A stretch of DNA of 64,000 nt from Vibrio agarivorans (GTDB lineage Bacteria; Pseudomonadota; Gammaproteobacteria; Enterobacterales; Vibrionaceae), in contig NZ_JAUFQF010000004.1 in NCBI RefSeq assembly GCF_030409635.1, positions 2,080,241 through 2,144,240 on the forward strand. The letters are read 5' to 3'. Of this stretch, positions 17,520 through 26,525 are shown piece after piece. Numbering within the stretch: the first letter of the stretch is position 1; every line of letters begins with the position of its first letter. The notes beneath the pieces are model-generated. The model worked only from the letters and a program-made list of their open reading frames with translations. It ran no database searches and had not been told where the DNA came from. Position numbers and translations under genes: made by a program.

Positions 17520-18761
17520 ATGTTCAACTTTATGACCAGTGGGCGAGTGATCTTCGGTGAAGGCTCACTCGCACATTCACTATCACTGATTCGACAATAT
17601 GGTTACAGTGTACTGCTAGTCACAGGGAAAGGGATTCAACGCAGTTCAGTTGTGCTTGATTATTTGGTGAAACAGCAGCTCCGCTATCAGCATATAGCCG
17701 TTGGCAACGAGCCAAATATTACGATGGTAGAAGAAGCGGCTGTATTGGGGCGCAAGTTCAATCCAGAAGTGATTGTTGCCTTTGGTGGAGGCAGTGTGAT
17801 TGATATGGGTAAAGCGCTTGCTGCAGTGATCCCAAATCAGGGCAATGTTTACGATTACGTTGAAACTGTGGGTAGAAATGTCCCCCTCAAAACCCGGCCT
17901 TTACCCGTTATCGCCATTCCGACCACTGCAAGTACAGGCAGCGAAGTAACAAAAAATGCGGTGCTCCGTTCAGGACAAGACCGTATTAAAGTCAGCCTAC
18001 GCGATCAAGATATACTCCCTAAGGTGGCAATTATCGACCCAACACTCACCTATGGCACTAGCCAGTCTATTTCTGCTCGTGGAGCGATGGATACATTTAC
18101 ACATCTAATGGAAGCTTATGTGTGTAACGAGCCAAACGCCTTCAGTGACATGCTATGTGAAGAAGGGTTCCGCCGTTTAAGTCGCTCGGTGATTGATGCG
18201 TGTTTACATGATGACCACAAGGCACGTGAAGATCTATCATTTGCAGCTATGCTCGGTGGAATGGCGCTCACCAACGCTAAGTTGGGTGGTATTCATGGTT
18301 TAGCGTCTGCGCTGGGTGGTGAGCTCAAAGCGCCTCACGGTGTGATTACAGGTCGCCTAGCGCCATTTGTGATGCGAGAAAATATATTGAATGCAGAAGC
18401 AAATGGTGAAGAGCTGATTCTCGAGCGCTATCAGCGCATGGCTCAGATTTTAACTGGCAGACAAAATGCAAACCTACATGATGCCGTCCTGTGGGTTGAA
18501 AGCATTTTATCGCGATTGGATATTCCTGAGCTGGGTGAGTTTGGTGTCTGCAGCACAACCTTTGAATTGGTGGCTGAGAGTGCGCTTAAATCAGTGGACA
18601 TTCGTGGCAACGCCAGCACGTTGGACAGAGAGCGCCTAATCAACATTCTTGAGTCAGTGTGTGAATGTGATGGCAGCTGCACAAAACAAACAGAGATTAA
18701 AGACGACTATCTACTCGTAGAGCTAGTGCATGATTCTAGTGCTGAAACGAGTGATATATAA
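17520..18761 (+). CDS. Iron-containing alcohol dehydrogenase family protein
   Basis: Group III metal-dependent dehydrogenase, NAD(P)-linked and cytoplasmic. The 413 residues carry the cofactor loop FGGGSVIDMGKALA, the TTASTGSEVT motif, and iron-ligand positions in AMDTFTHLMEAY, GGIHGLASALGG and APHGVITGRLAPF. I chose ATG 17520 because GGGAGAG precedes it and the protein then starts with the typical MFNFMTSGRVIFGEGS. The natural alcohol or aldehyde is not readable. A perfect inverted repeat lies upstream; a terminator follows. Confidence 0.88.
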   Translation: MFNFMTSGRVIFGEGSLAHSLSLIRQYGYSVLLVTGKGIQRSSVVLDYLVKQQLRYQHIAVGNEPNITMVEEAAVLGRKFNPEVIVAFGGGSVIDMGKALAAVIPNQGNVYDYVETVGRNVPLKTRPLPVIAIPTTASTGSEVTKNAVLRSGQDRIKVSLRDQDILPKVAIIDPTLTYGTSQSISARGAMDTFTHLMEAYVCNEPNAFSDMLCEEGFRRLSRSVIDACLHDDHKAREDLSFAAMLGGMALTNAKLGGIHGLASALGGELKAPHGVITGRLAPFVMRENILNAEANGEELILERYQRMAQILTGRQNANLHDAVLWVESILSRLDIPELGEFGVCSTTFELVAESALKSVDIRGNASTLDRERLINILESVCECDGSCTKQTEIKDDYLLVELVHDSSAETSDI

Positions 18762-18800
18762 TGGAACAAAGAGCTTCGTAATTTTGGAATAGATAAAAAA

Positions 18801-18826
18801 AGACCTTCATTTATGAAGGTCTTTTT
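18801..18826. terminator. Bidirectional terminator between the alcohol dehydrogenase and hexR
   Basis: A 10-bp perfect stem AGACCTTCAT/ATGAAGGTCT with a 2-base loop, A-run before and T-run after, serves both convergent genes. Confidence 0.9.
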
Positions 18827-18872
18827 TGCGTTCTATGTTTAGGCTTAGCAAGGCATAGTCGAGCCGTCACAC

Positions 18873-19727
18873 TTACATTGGAGTAATTTTTTCGTAGCGC
18901 GAGTCTTTTAATGCGTCTTTTACTCGACGTAGGTTTTCTCTAAAGCCTGAGCCACGACGAAGTGTAAATCCAGTCGCAAGGACATCAATGACTGTCATCT
19001 GAACGACACGGCTTGCCATTGGCATATACACGTCTGTATCTTCTGGGACGTCTAGCGTAATCGACAGTGATGCGGCTTTATCAAGCGGTGAGTCTTTGGC
19101 AGTAATTGCAATCACTGTTGCGCCATTTTCACGCGCAAGATGAGCAATTTCGACCAAGCTCTTAGTTCGACCCGTGTGTGAAACCAGAACGATAACGTCA
19201 TTATCAGTGCAGTTAATACACTGCATGCGCTGCATAACGATATCTTCAAAGCAACTGATCGGAATATTGAAGCGAATAAACTTATTCTGTGCGTCACGCG
19301 CAACAGAAGACGATGCGCCTAAACCAAAGAATGAAATACGTTTAGCTTGAGTTAACAAGTCGACAGCACGATTCACTTGTGTAGAGTCTAAGCTGTTTTT
19401 TGCGACATCAAGACACGCCATGGTAGATTCAAAGATCTTGTGTGTATAGGCATCTGCGCCATCACTTTCTTCGACATTGCGGTTCACATAAGGTGTACCG
19501 TTAGCAAGGCTTTGGGCTAAGTGCAGCTTAAAATCTGGGAAACCTTTAGTGTCCAAGCGACGACAGAAACGGTTAACCGTTGGCTCACTAACATCCGCCA
19601 TCTTTGCTAGCGTCGCAATACTTGAGTGGATAGCTGTCTGAGGTGAAGCCATTATGACTTCAGCAACTTTTCGCTCAGACTTACTAAAGTTTTCAATGTT
19701 ATTTTGAATTTTTTCTAATGTATTCAT
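18873..19727 (-). CDS. hexR: HexR, RpiR-family regulator of central carbon metabolism
   Basis: DNA-binding regulator with an N-terminal RpiR helix-turn-helix (about 1-80) and a C-terminal SIS sugar-phosphate domain (about 125-260, FFGLGASSSVARDAQNKF and VLVSHTGRTKSLVEIA). HTH and hinge stretches (SEPTVNRFCRRLDTKGFPDF and LHLAQSLANGTPYVNRNV) are nearly identical to E. coli HexR, which responds to KDPG. It is 284 residues from ATG 19727, the conventional start; the longer frame to 19796 has no ribosome site. Here it neighbours panP rather than zwf. Confidence 0.93.
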   Translation of the reverse strand: MNTLEKIQNNIENFSKSERKVAEVIMASPQTAIHSSIATLAKMADVSEPTVNRFCRRLDTKGFPDFKLHLAQSLANGTPYVNRNVEESDGADAYTHKIFESTMACLDVAKNSLDSTQVNRAVDLLTQAKRISFFGLGASSSVARDAQNKFIRFNIPISCFEDIVMQRMQCINCTDNDVIVLVSHTGRTKSLVEIAHLARENGATVIAITAKDSPLDKAASLSITLDVPEDTDVYMPMASRVVQMTVIDVLATGFTLRRGSGFRENLRRVKDALKDSRYEKITPM

Positions 19728-20058
19728 AATGTTCACGAGGGAATAGAGAACAACTAGCTGGCTACTAAGATGTTGGCTTTCTAGGGAAATACTCAACCAA
19801 AAACGACCGCCAGCGCCACAAACTTCAGTATAAACCGTTCGAAACTAAATCCATTATCTATTTAATGATAATATGACAAGCCTCAAACAAAATTTAAGAA
19901 AACTACGAACTTCGCCCGTGAATGGGGGAGTTTACGCAGAAAAACTGTGAGTTTTTGCACATTTTGTTGGTTTAATTACAAGATTATAGAAAGAAATTTT
20001 CAGTTCAACGAACAAAGAGCAACAAAGTCCTAACGGAAGTTTATCGCTCTTTGTCGTT
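19728..20058. promoter_or_regulatory. hexR upstream region, with a possible HexR site
   Basis: This 331-base non-coding stretch is AT-rich and holds the hexR promoter. Bases 19966-19980 (GTTGGTTTAATTACA) match the right half of the HexR palindrome TGTAATTTAATTACA fully but the left half poorly, 11 of 15 overall. A 9-bp inverted repeat ACAAAGAGC/GCTCTTTGT with a long loop lies at about 20009-20056, near the end of panP, and may act as its terminator. No ORF is convincing here. Confidence 0.35.
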
Positions 20059-21708
20059 TTAAGCATGACTAGTTTTCATTACTTTCGCGCACTGCTCTTC
20101 CAATTTATGCATCAGGCTTGGTACTTGAGTCGCAATCAAGCGCTGCTCTTCCAGAACACTCTCTAACACCAGTGTTGTTGTGAGAGGGTTGGCAAGCACG
20201 ACACGGAATACGATCGTATCGCGTTCATCCCAACGAATCGGATTTAACTGTGTGCGTGAAACAAACGATTTGCCAGTTTCGCGTTGACGTTTTTGAATGA
20301 ACTTGGTGAGCTCATTCAGCAGATTGTGGATCTTACTTTGTTGTGCTGGTGTCGCTGACTCAAGGGCTTGTTTCACATGCGAAGGCACATAGCGATAGGT
20401 CAGCAAGCACAGCTCTGGATGAGAGATGAGTTCAAAGTCAGGTTGTTGCTCAATCAGCTTTGCGAAGTAGCTTGCCTTTTCAATACCTTGATCAATCAGC
20501 ATTTCGTATCCTGGGCGGCTGATAATGTGCATAGCCGCATAAACTAGCATCGCCATACCAGAGCGCGAGCCCTCAAGAGTATGACTGCCTAAGTCTTTTG
20601 AGCCTTTGCGCAGAATATATTGGGCGTGATGCTCAATCGATTTCATCGCTTCTGGTGAGCGGAACAACACCATGCCTGCACCCATCGGGATATAAAGCTG
20701 CTTATGCGCATCGATGGTCACAGAATCTGCGAGTTCAATACCGTCTAGCAAGTGTCTGTGGTGGTTGGACATCAAGGTTGCGCCACCCCAAGCGGCATCA
20801 ACGTGGAAGTGACAATCGGTTTCAGCACAGATCTCAGCAATATCGCGAAGTGGGTCGATATTACCGGTTTCAGTTGTGCCCGCTACACCAACCACGGCAA
20901 ATGGCTTGATACCTTGCTCTTTTAACTCAGCAATTTTCGCTTTTAATGCTGATGGAACGATGCGGTTGTTGCTGTCTGTTTTGACGGCAACTAGCCCTTT
21001 TTGACCGATGCCTAATACATCGGCTGCTTTTTTCAGCGAGTAATGTCCGCGTTCAGAAACGAGAATGGCAAGTCCTTTGTAACCATGATGCATCATGGCT
21101 GCGAAAAGTCCTTCTTTCTCGACACCACCAAAGTTACCTTGTGGCTTGAGTGCGTTATTACGCGCTACCCAAAGCGCGGTGATGTTCGCGATAGTCCCAC
21201 CTGAGCAAAAGGCACCCAAAGAGTGATTTGCGCTGTGCATCCACTGAGAGTAGAAAGCGTCGTTTTCACCGTAGATGAGTCTATGAAGCATACCGAGAAC
21301 CTGACGTTCTAACGGCGTGAAAGCTTTTGAGGTTTCAATTTTGACCAAGTTTTGGTTCAGCGCGATCATGATCTTTGATAAAGGCATCAAAAAGTAAGGG
21401 AGCGCAGACGTCATATGACCAATAAAGCTCGGTGACGAGGTATGAACCGAATGAGAGACTAATGTGTCGAGTAGATGCTGAGTATGATCAGAAACAAATT
21501 GAGGCTGTTCAGGGATCGCAGGGCTTGAGAAGTCTTTCTCAATTTCTCGCAAGGGTTTCTCTTCCGCGACGATGTGCTCGCGCAGAAAGTGATTGAGGTT
21601 GTGAGATAGTTTGGCTTCGATTTGTGTCAGGGTCGAATCTGGGCCTTCAGGCACAGTAAAGATTCGTAAGAGACTATCAAAGTTTACGTCTGCGGTTTTT
21701 TGATCCAT
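20059..21708 (-). CDS. panP: PanP-type PLP-dependent decarboxylase (aspartate 1-decarboxylase)
   Basis: Group II PLP-dependent decarboxylase, 549 residues. The fold shows SPSFIGHMTSALP, GAFCSGGTIANITALWVARN, HVDAAWGGATLMSN (PLP-ring Asp) and the PLP lysine in SVTIDAHKQLYIPMGAG. Length and sequence fit the vibrio family called PanP, which makes beta-alanine for pantothenate, and the block panP-lysO-HDOD-tfoX resembles the V. cholerae order around VC1149-VC1153. Older annotation calls it glutamate decarboxylase; substrate cannot be decided from motifs alone. Confidence 0.85.
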   Translation of the reverse strand: MDQKTADVNFDSLLRIFTVPEGPDSTLTQIEAKLSHNLNHFLREHIVAEEKPLREIEKDFSSPAIPEQPQFVSDHTQHLLDTLVSHSVHTSSPSFIGHMTSALPYFLMPLSKIMIALNQNLVKIETSKAFTPLERQVLGMLHRLIYGENDAFYSQWMHSANHSLGAFCSGGTIANITALWVARNNALKPQGNFGGVEKEGLFAAMMHHGYKGLAILVSERGHYSLKKAADVLGIGQKGLVAVKTDSNNRIVPSALKAKIAELKEQGIKPFAVVGVAGTTETGNIDPLRDIAEICAETDCHFHVDAAWGGATLMSNHHRHLLDGIELADSVTIDAHKQLYIPMGAGMVLFRSPEAMKSIEHHAQYILRKGSKDLGSHTLEGSRSGMAMLVYAAMHIISRPGYEMLIDQGIEKASYFAKLIEQQPDFELISHPELCLLTYRYVPSHVKQALESATPAQQSKIHNLLNELTKFIQKRQRETGKSFVSRTQLNPIRWDERDTIVFRVVLANPLTTTLVLESVLEEQRLIATQVPSLMHKLEEQCAKVMKTSHA

Positions 21709-21815
21709 AACTCTATTCGCGTATTCTTACTAAAGCGAGCAGCACAATCTAAACCAAAAGTGGGTGCATGTCTGCAACAATTTGGTTGAGTGTGCTGCCA
21801 AATTCATCAGTTACC

Positions 21816-22334
21816 TTACTTGTTACAGGTTTTGCTTTGAATTTGTTCAATAGATTGGTTGTATTTGTTCAACAAAGGTTGAATCTCTGTTGGGTGGCTC
21901 AGTAAGTCGGCAAAAGCTGAGCGTAGTTCATAGTTTTTGGCGTGAGGTTTGGCCTGGCGGTCTTGGTAGGTAGTGCGAGCGACTTCACCTAAATTGTCAT
22001 TGCGTTCTGTCAGTGTTTTTACTTCACTTTGCTCAAGGCTCAACCAAGATTCAACTGGCTGTTCTGTCGCGATTTTCTGGGGTTCATTGGTGAGGTAATA
22101 ATGAACTGCGGTGCGGTTTAGCTCGAAGTGGTTTTTTCTTCCTTGGAGAAACCATTCGCTTACGTCTTCAAGGTCAGGGTACTTTTCAGCGGTTAACTCA
22201 GTAAGATCGGCATACCATTGAAGCGAGGCATCGATGTAAGCATCATATTTCTCCGCGTAGCATTGAGTATCGTCAGCAGCAAAAGAACCAAAAGAGAGAA
22301 GGGCAGTAAGAGTCGCTACAGCATAACGTTTCAT
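21816..22334 (-). CDS. Periplasmic protein of unknown function
   Basis: 172 residues with a clean signal peptide (MKRYAVATLTALLSFGSFA, cleavage before ADDTQ). The mature part is acidic and mostly helical, with only two cysteines (in TQCYAEKY near its start and in the final SKTCNK) that could form one disulfide. I recognise no family. AAGGAAATAC precedes the ATG. It lies 30 bases downstream of lysO on the same strand and may share its transcript. Confidence 0.7.
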   Translation of the reverse strand: MKRYAVATLTALLSFGSFAADDTQCYAEKYDAYIDASLQWYADLTELTAEKYPDLEDVSEWFLQGRKNHFELNRTAVHYYLTNEPQKIATEQPVESWLSLEQSEVKTLTERNDNLGEVARTTYQDRQAKPHAKNYELRSAFADLLSHPTEIQPLLNKYNQSIEQIQSKTCNK

Positions 22335-22364
22335 TGTATTTCCTTATCGTTAACTATTTTACGT

Positions 22365-23270
22365 TTACGCAACAAGAGAGACAAAGAATAACATAAGAAC
22401 AGGCACCAGTAAGCTAAGAATAAAGCCACTTACTATCGCGACTGGAACGCAACGTACACCACCCGTAGTTTGAATAACGGGAAGTGTGAAGTCCATCGCT
22501 GTTGCACCCGCATAGCCAATAGCAGTGCAAGGTAGACGACGAATCATGACTGGAATGAGCACTAAAGCCACCAGTTCACGCGCCAGTTCTAGCATAAAGG
22601 ACGCGCCACCAAACACTGGACCAAAGGCATCGCCCATCAAGATGCCGGAAAGGGAGTACCACCCAAACCCAGAGGCCATTGCAAGACCTTGGAAAATTGA
22701 GATGTCTAACAACCAAGCAGCAGTAATGCCACCAACCCAAGAGGTGAGAATGATCACCAGCGCAAGCACCATGCCATGTTTATTTAGGATGATTTGTTTT
22801 AAGGTTAGCCCACTATTACGCAGCTGAATTCCAATGAAGAACAGCAATATGATTAAGATCCACTCACTTGCGGTATCTACCCAGCCCAAACTTATCGGCA
22901 GCAATAAGCCGGCAACGAGGCCCCCTCCAACCACAAAGATCAGTTTGACCGATTCTAAAGCCATTTGTGATAGTGGGACGCGTTGGTGAAGGTTGTCGGT
23001 TTTGATCGGTAGCCACTTATCGACAAATGGCAGGGCAGAAAGGTTAGCAACACCAATACAAATGAAGAAAGTCGCGCTGTATGTGATGATAAGTTGTAAG
23101 TTTGAGCCAAGATTATCCAGCGCTGCAAGGCTTAGGCCCATCAGGCTTAGAATTATGTATATCAGATAAGAGGTCGTACGATTGACCGCATTTAGCCGTG
23201 CTTCATTGCGTACGACGAATAGATACCCCAGAAATAGTGGAGTAAAGATAAAAATCATCCCTGAAAACAT
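22365..23270 (-). CDS. lysO: LysO, lysine exporter
   Basis: Inner-membrane exporter of L-lysine (LysO/YbjE family), 301 residues with about eight hydrophobic segments. Highly conserved stretches with E. coli LysO are ILLFFIGIQLRNSGLTLKQI, GLAMASGFGWYSLSGILMGD, FMLELARELVALVLIPVMIR and GATAMDFTLPVIQTTGGVRC, which contain the functionally important acidic residues. No lysine riboswitch is apparent in the short gap upstream (23271-23302), where it follows the HDOD gene closely, so the two may be co-transcribed. Confidence 0.92.
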   Translation of the reverse strand: MFSGMIFIFTPLFLGYLFVVRNEARLNAVNRTTSYLIYIILSLMGLSLAALDNLGSNLQLIITYSATFFICIGVANLSALPFVDKWLPIKTDNLHQRVPLSQMALESVKLIFVVGGGLVAGLLLPISLGWVDTASEWILIILLFFIGIQLRNSGLTLKQIILNKHGMVLALVIILTSWVGGITAAWLLDISIFQGLAMASGFGWYSLSGILMGDAFGPVFGGASFMLELARELVALVLIPVMIRRLPCTAIGYAGATAMDFTLPVIQTTGGVRCVPVAIVSGFILSLLVPVLMLFFVSLVA

Positions 23271-23302
23271 AAATCACTAACCTATATGACGAATTCCTGC
23301 GG

Positions 23303-24223
23303 TTAGAGTCCGCTTGATTTCAATACATCTGATAGTTGATTTCGGAACTCTAACTCATCTAAGTTACTGAGGTTATACAGGACTTCTGCGCCATTTGCAT
23401 CAAATTCAACGAAATGCTCATCAATGCTTTCATCGTCTCTACGATGGAGTAGAACATGGTTGGCAACGCGTGCTAAATCCAAATAACTGAAGGAAGATTC
23501 TGTTTTGTCTGTTGAGCGGTTGGTGGCAACGTTGATAAAATCATTGTCAAAGCCCCAGTGGCCTAAAACGAGTTTACTGGCGTTACTGCACAAAGCATCA
23601 AAAACTGGCAAAGCGAGCTCTTGGTCTAAATAGTTTCCTTCTTCAAGATAGAAGTGATATTCGTTCACAAGACTGAATAAGCCAATATCAGCCAGTAAAC
23701 CCACCAAAAGCGCTTTATCGATATCTACAGCGCGGTAATGAGCACTATCAAGGCCTTTTAGCTCTTTCAGCACGAGAACCATTGTCGCTCCAAGCTCACG
23801 CGATGAGGCGGCACTTTGTGCCAGTATTTTCTTACACGACGGGTTAAACTTCACCGAGAGTTTAAGCTGCTCAATCGCTTGAGCAGTGACAATATCGCGG
23901 ACGCGTAAGATACCCAATCGAGAAACGGCTGTAATAAGATCGGTGCAGGTAATGTTACGACGATTAAAAATAACCGAGTTTGCTACTTTGATAACGGTTG
24001 CAGCGAGGCTCGGGTCCTCGAGTAAGCAGTCTGCAATATCGGATATGGTGGTGGTTTCTTGGGCACTGAGTCGCTGGATAGTGATCACCGCCTCGGGAAT
24101 CGGTGGCAGTGAAATTTTGCCTGTAGAGACAGACTGTTTAACACGCTCAAAGAACTCGCTTTCCAGTCCCTTTAGAATGTTATCTCGCTCTGGTGAGAGC
24201 CAAAAAAATGACAAGTGATGCAT
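23303..24223 (-). CDS. HDOD domain protein
   Basis: Signalling protein of 306 residues built around an HDOD domain (about residues 35-230). It has the typical ISLPPIPEAVITIQRLSAQE opening, the LLEDPSLAATVIKVANS helix and AVSRLGILRVRDIV. The HD metal motif is absent, as usual for HDOD. I chose ATG 24223 (MHHLSFFWLS); the frame reaches 24298 but the extra 25 residues look non-native. Such proteins often link to motility or c-di-GMP, but partners cannot be read here. Divergent from tfoX. Confidence 0.8.
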   Translation of the reverse strand: MHHLSFFWLSPERDNILKGLESEFFERVKQSVSTGKISLPPIPEAVITIQRLSAQETTTISDIADCLLEDPSLAATVIKVANSVIFNRRNITCTDLITAVSRLGILRVRDIVTAQAIEQLKLSVKFNPSCKKILAQSAASSRELGATMVLVLKELKGLDSAHYRAVDIDKALLVGLLADIGLFSLVNEYHFYLEEGNYLDQELALPVFDALCSNASKLVLGHWGFDNDFINVATNRSTDKTESSFSYLDLARVANHVLLHRRDDESIDEHFVEFDANGAEVLYNLSNLDELEFRNQLSDVLKSSGL

Positions 24224-24739
24224 GAATGAATACCAATAATCCGACAGTTGCAGTTTACCGACTAATATTCCGATAACGCAATAGTTTGGCTTTTGCATGC
24301 TGTATTATTAGCCAGATAGTAAGCAGATACTCACAACCCCGCATCATGAGATAACAAATCGCTGAAATTCATTGATTTCATACTTTTATCGTGATCATCT
24401 AGCACGTAAATTTAACCGTTGTAAATATCAATTAGGTTTATGAGCAAGTGCATATGTCAACCCAAAATTCGACTCGAGGCATAAAATGCATCGTTTATGT
24501 GATATCGATCGATAAACTTCTTATATTTAACGACACGAATGTGATTTTAGTCCGGACTTAATTTTTGTCGTGAACTATCATTACTGCAACAAAAGAGTTG
24601 GAACGCAGTTCATAAAAGCTCAAACTTTATGGTTAGGTCATAAATTACAAATAATATAACCAATAATTCAATTTGTTTTCGCAGCTGTTATCTGGTGATC
24701 GACGTTAATCGGGGCAATGATTAAAATGGATCAAAGGAT
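24224..24739. promoter_or_regulatory. tfoX upstream region and leader, with stem-loop at 24627-24666
   Basis: 516 bases without a gene, AT-rich, holding divergent promoters for tfoX and the HDOD gene. The arms TTATGGTTA (24627-24635) and TAACCAATAA (24657-24666) pair with one bulge, about 75 bases before the tfoX start. In V. cholerae the tfoX leader is held silent by structure and activated by the chitin-induced sRNA TfoR; this hairpin is a candidate for such control (inference). TGTGA half-sites at about 24499 and 24540 are too weak to call CRP sites. Confidence 0.4.
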
Positions 24740-25321
24740 ATGACAGAGCAATTATTTTTAAATTATGTAAGCAAGTTCGGAAAATTTCAAAAGCGCTCGA
24801 TGTTTGGTGGTGTGGGAATGTTCAAACAAGAAGCGATGTTTTGCCAATTCATCTCGGGTAAATTTTATTTGCGAGGTGGAGGAGAGTTGGACGACAGACT
24901 GACGGCACTTCACTGTGAGAAATATCGGCATGTGAAAAAACAAACAACGGCAACGGTGAATTACTATGACGTTACAGAGTTATACAGTTACGGTAGTCCT
25001 AAACTTGATACATTGATGCGACTCTCAATTGCTTTAGCGGTAGAGCAGCGGACCAAGAAGAAATCAAATTTAAACCGACGATTACGTGACTTACCGAATA
25101 TGCAACTCACTTTAGAGCGTATGGTGAAAAAATCCGGTATTGAAGATGTACAAACCTTCATGGAGCTCGGTGCAGACCAAGTTTTTGAAAAGGTAAAAAG
25201 TACCTACGGCAATGATGTTGATGACAAACTTCGATGGAAGTTTGCGGGCGCAATTCAAGGTATTCACTGGAAGTTGCTTAAGGAGCCTAATAAGCGCGGT
25301 CTCAGTTTGTCAGCATTATAA
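24740..25321 (+). CDS. tfoX: TfoX, regulator of natural competence
   Basis: Sxy/TfoX protein that with CRP activates competence genes in chitin-grown vibrios. It is 193 residues: an N-terminal TfoX domain (MTEQLFLNYVSKFGKFQKRSMFGGVGMF region) and a C-terminal helix-hairpin-like domain (about 110-190, LRDLPNMQLTLERMVKKSGI and LRWKFAGAIQGIHWK). AAAGGAT lies 5 bases before ATG 24740. Neighbourhood (panP, lysO, HDOD) matches the V. cholerae tfoX locus, supporting tfoX over its paralogue tfoY. Confidence 0.85.
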   Translation: MTEQLFLNYVSKFGKFQKRSMFGGVGMFKQEAMFCQFISGKFYLRGGGELDDRLTALHCEKYRHVKKQTTATVNYYDVTELYSYGSPKLDTLMRLSIALAVEQRTKKKSNLNRRLRDLPNMQLTLERMVKKSGIEDVQTFMELGADQVFEKVKSTYGNDVDDKLRWKFAGAIQGIHWKLLKEPNKRGLSLSAL

Positions 25322-25360
25322 ATAACAAAACCCAAGCGAATGCTTGGGTTTTGTTATTTT
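25322..25360. terminator. Bidirectional terminator between tfoX and the DUF2797 gene
   Basis: A 16-bp perfect stem with arms ATAACAAAACCCAAGC and GCTTGGGTTTTGTTAT and loop GAAT serves both convergent genes. Confidence 0.9.
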
Positions 25361-25379
25361 TGAATAGAAGTCAGGGCTA

Positions 25380-26204
25380 TTAAGCGCTTACCTCGACTTC
25401 GTAAGACGTAAATTTACGCACATTGATGACACCGCTATCGAAAATGAGATACTGGCCTTTGATTCCTTGTAAAGTGCCAGTGACCTCAGGGTTTTTATCA
25501 AAGTTGTGTGAGGTGATTTTCACTGGGTGTTGCTTGACCGGATATTGTAATGGCGTGATCGCTTCGTCTAAAACAGTAACGGCGTCTTCACCGAACTGTG
25601 CTTTGATTTCAGCCATTTTAGGTGCAGCCAGTTCAAGTAGTTCTTTCGCGCGTTCTTCTAACGGAAGCGGATCACCGTCACCTTTCAGTAGTGTTCGCCA
25701 GTTAGTTTTATCAGCGACATGTTTTGCGATTTCAATTTCTACGAGGCCTGAGATATGGCGTGTTTTGACGCGTAAAATCGGTAAGCCTTGTGTTGCCCCT
25801 TGGTCAATCCAGCGTGTAGGTATTTGTGTATGACGTGTGATACCGACTTTCAAGCTAGAGGTATTTGAAAGATACACAAAGTGGTCAACCATACAGTTCG
25901 CTTCGCCCCATTCTGGCTCACGGCAGGTTCCTGAGTCATAGTGGCAGGTCTCTGGTTTCATTATGCACATATCACAGCTAGCGAGTTTCTTCATGCATAC
26001 AAAACAGTGGCCTTGTGAGTAGCTTTTCTTGGTTTTCTTGCCACAGCTGCAGCAAAAGATGTTACCAGTGTGAGTGAGTGTGAGTGTTTTACCAATAAAC
26101 GGATTAAGTTCGACGAGCTCCTCTCCAACAGGCAATCGGTATGAGACCTCCCCGTCAAGGCTGGCGTTCATTTTACTCAGCGTTCCTTTTGCGATGATCG
26201 ACAT
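25380..26204 (-). CDS. DUF2797 zinc-ribbon protein
   Basis: 274-residue cytoplasmic protein of the DUF2797 family, function unknown. The N-terminal half holds two cysteine clusters likely to bind zinc: CSCGKKTKKSYSQGHCFVC (about residues 52-70) and a second with CDMC, CHYDSGTC and NC (about 77-104). A following VYLSNTSSLKVGITR stretch resembles the core of GIY-YIG domains. The C-terminal third ends in a small beta domain (GTLQGIKGQYLIFDSGVINV). TfoX converges from the left; a small-Cys/GNAT/HAD operon is divergent on the right. Confidence 0.75.
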   Translation of the reverse strand: MSIIAKGTLSKMNASLDGEVSYRLPVGEELVELNPFIGKTLTLTHTGNIFCCSCGKKTKKSYSQGHCFVCMKKLASCDMCIMKPETCHYDSGTCREPEWGEANCMVDHFVYLSNTSSLKVGITRHTQIPTRWIDQGATQGLPILRVKTRHISGLVEIEIAKHVADKTNWRTLLKGDGDPLPLEERAKELLELAAPKMAEIKAQFGEDAVTVLDEAITPLQYPVKQHPVKITSHNFDKNPEVTGTLQGIKGQYLIFDSGVINVRKFTSYEVEVSA

Positions 26205-26366
26205 AGGCTTCCTTTAATTTTTATTTATATTGACGCTATCTTACTTGGCTAAGGCTAGGATGAGAATGACCAAGAAGGTAAGTGTCGGTTAATTGAACAA
26301 GATTGGCCACTAATGATAGGCTTGATGAATGAAAAATCGATAAGAAACAAAAGCAAAGGAGTTGCG

Positions 26367-26525
26367 ATGAATTTTCGTTGTGGTCAGTGCAGGCACTTTA
26401 CACGCACACGTGACAATCAAAAAGATCTCTGTGGAGCATGGGATCAACCTACGATGGCAGACCGCCAAGCGTGTCCATCTTTCATTCCTCGCAAACTCAC
26501 TATGCCCAACAAGGACGGTGGTTGA
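26367..26525 (+). CDS. Small cysteine-rich protein (52 residues)
   Basis: Starts at ATG 26367, which has AAGGAG seven bases upstream; the in-frame ATG at 26313 has no ribosome site. The sequence MNFRCGQCRHF...LCGAWDQP...ACPSF has four cysteines in a C-x2-C ... C ... C pattern, so a small zinc or iron-sulfur ribbon is likely. I recognise no named family. Its stop overlaps the next gene by one base (TGATG), so translation is coupled to the acetyltransferase. Confidence 0.7.
   Translation: MNFRCGQCRHFTRTRDNQKDLCGAWDQPTMADRQACPSFIPRKLTMPNKDGG

Noticed and set aside
24480..24560. TGTGA-type half-sites upstream of tfoX as CRP sites
   Set aside because: Second halves do not match TCACA; too weak to call, although CRP acts on the competence pathway.
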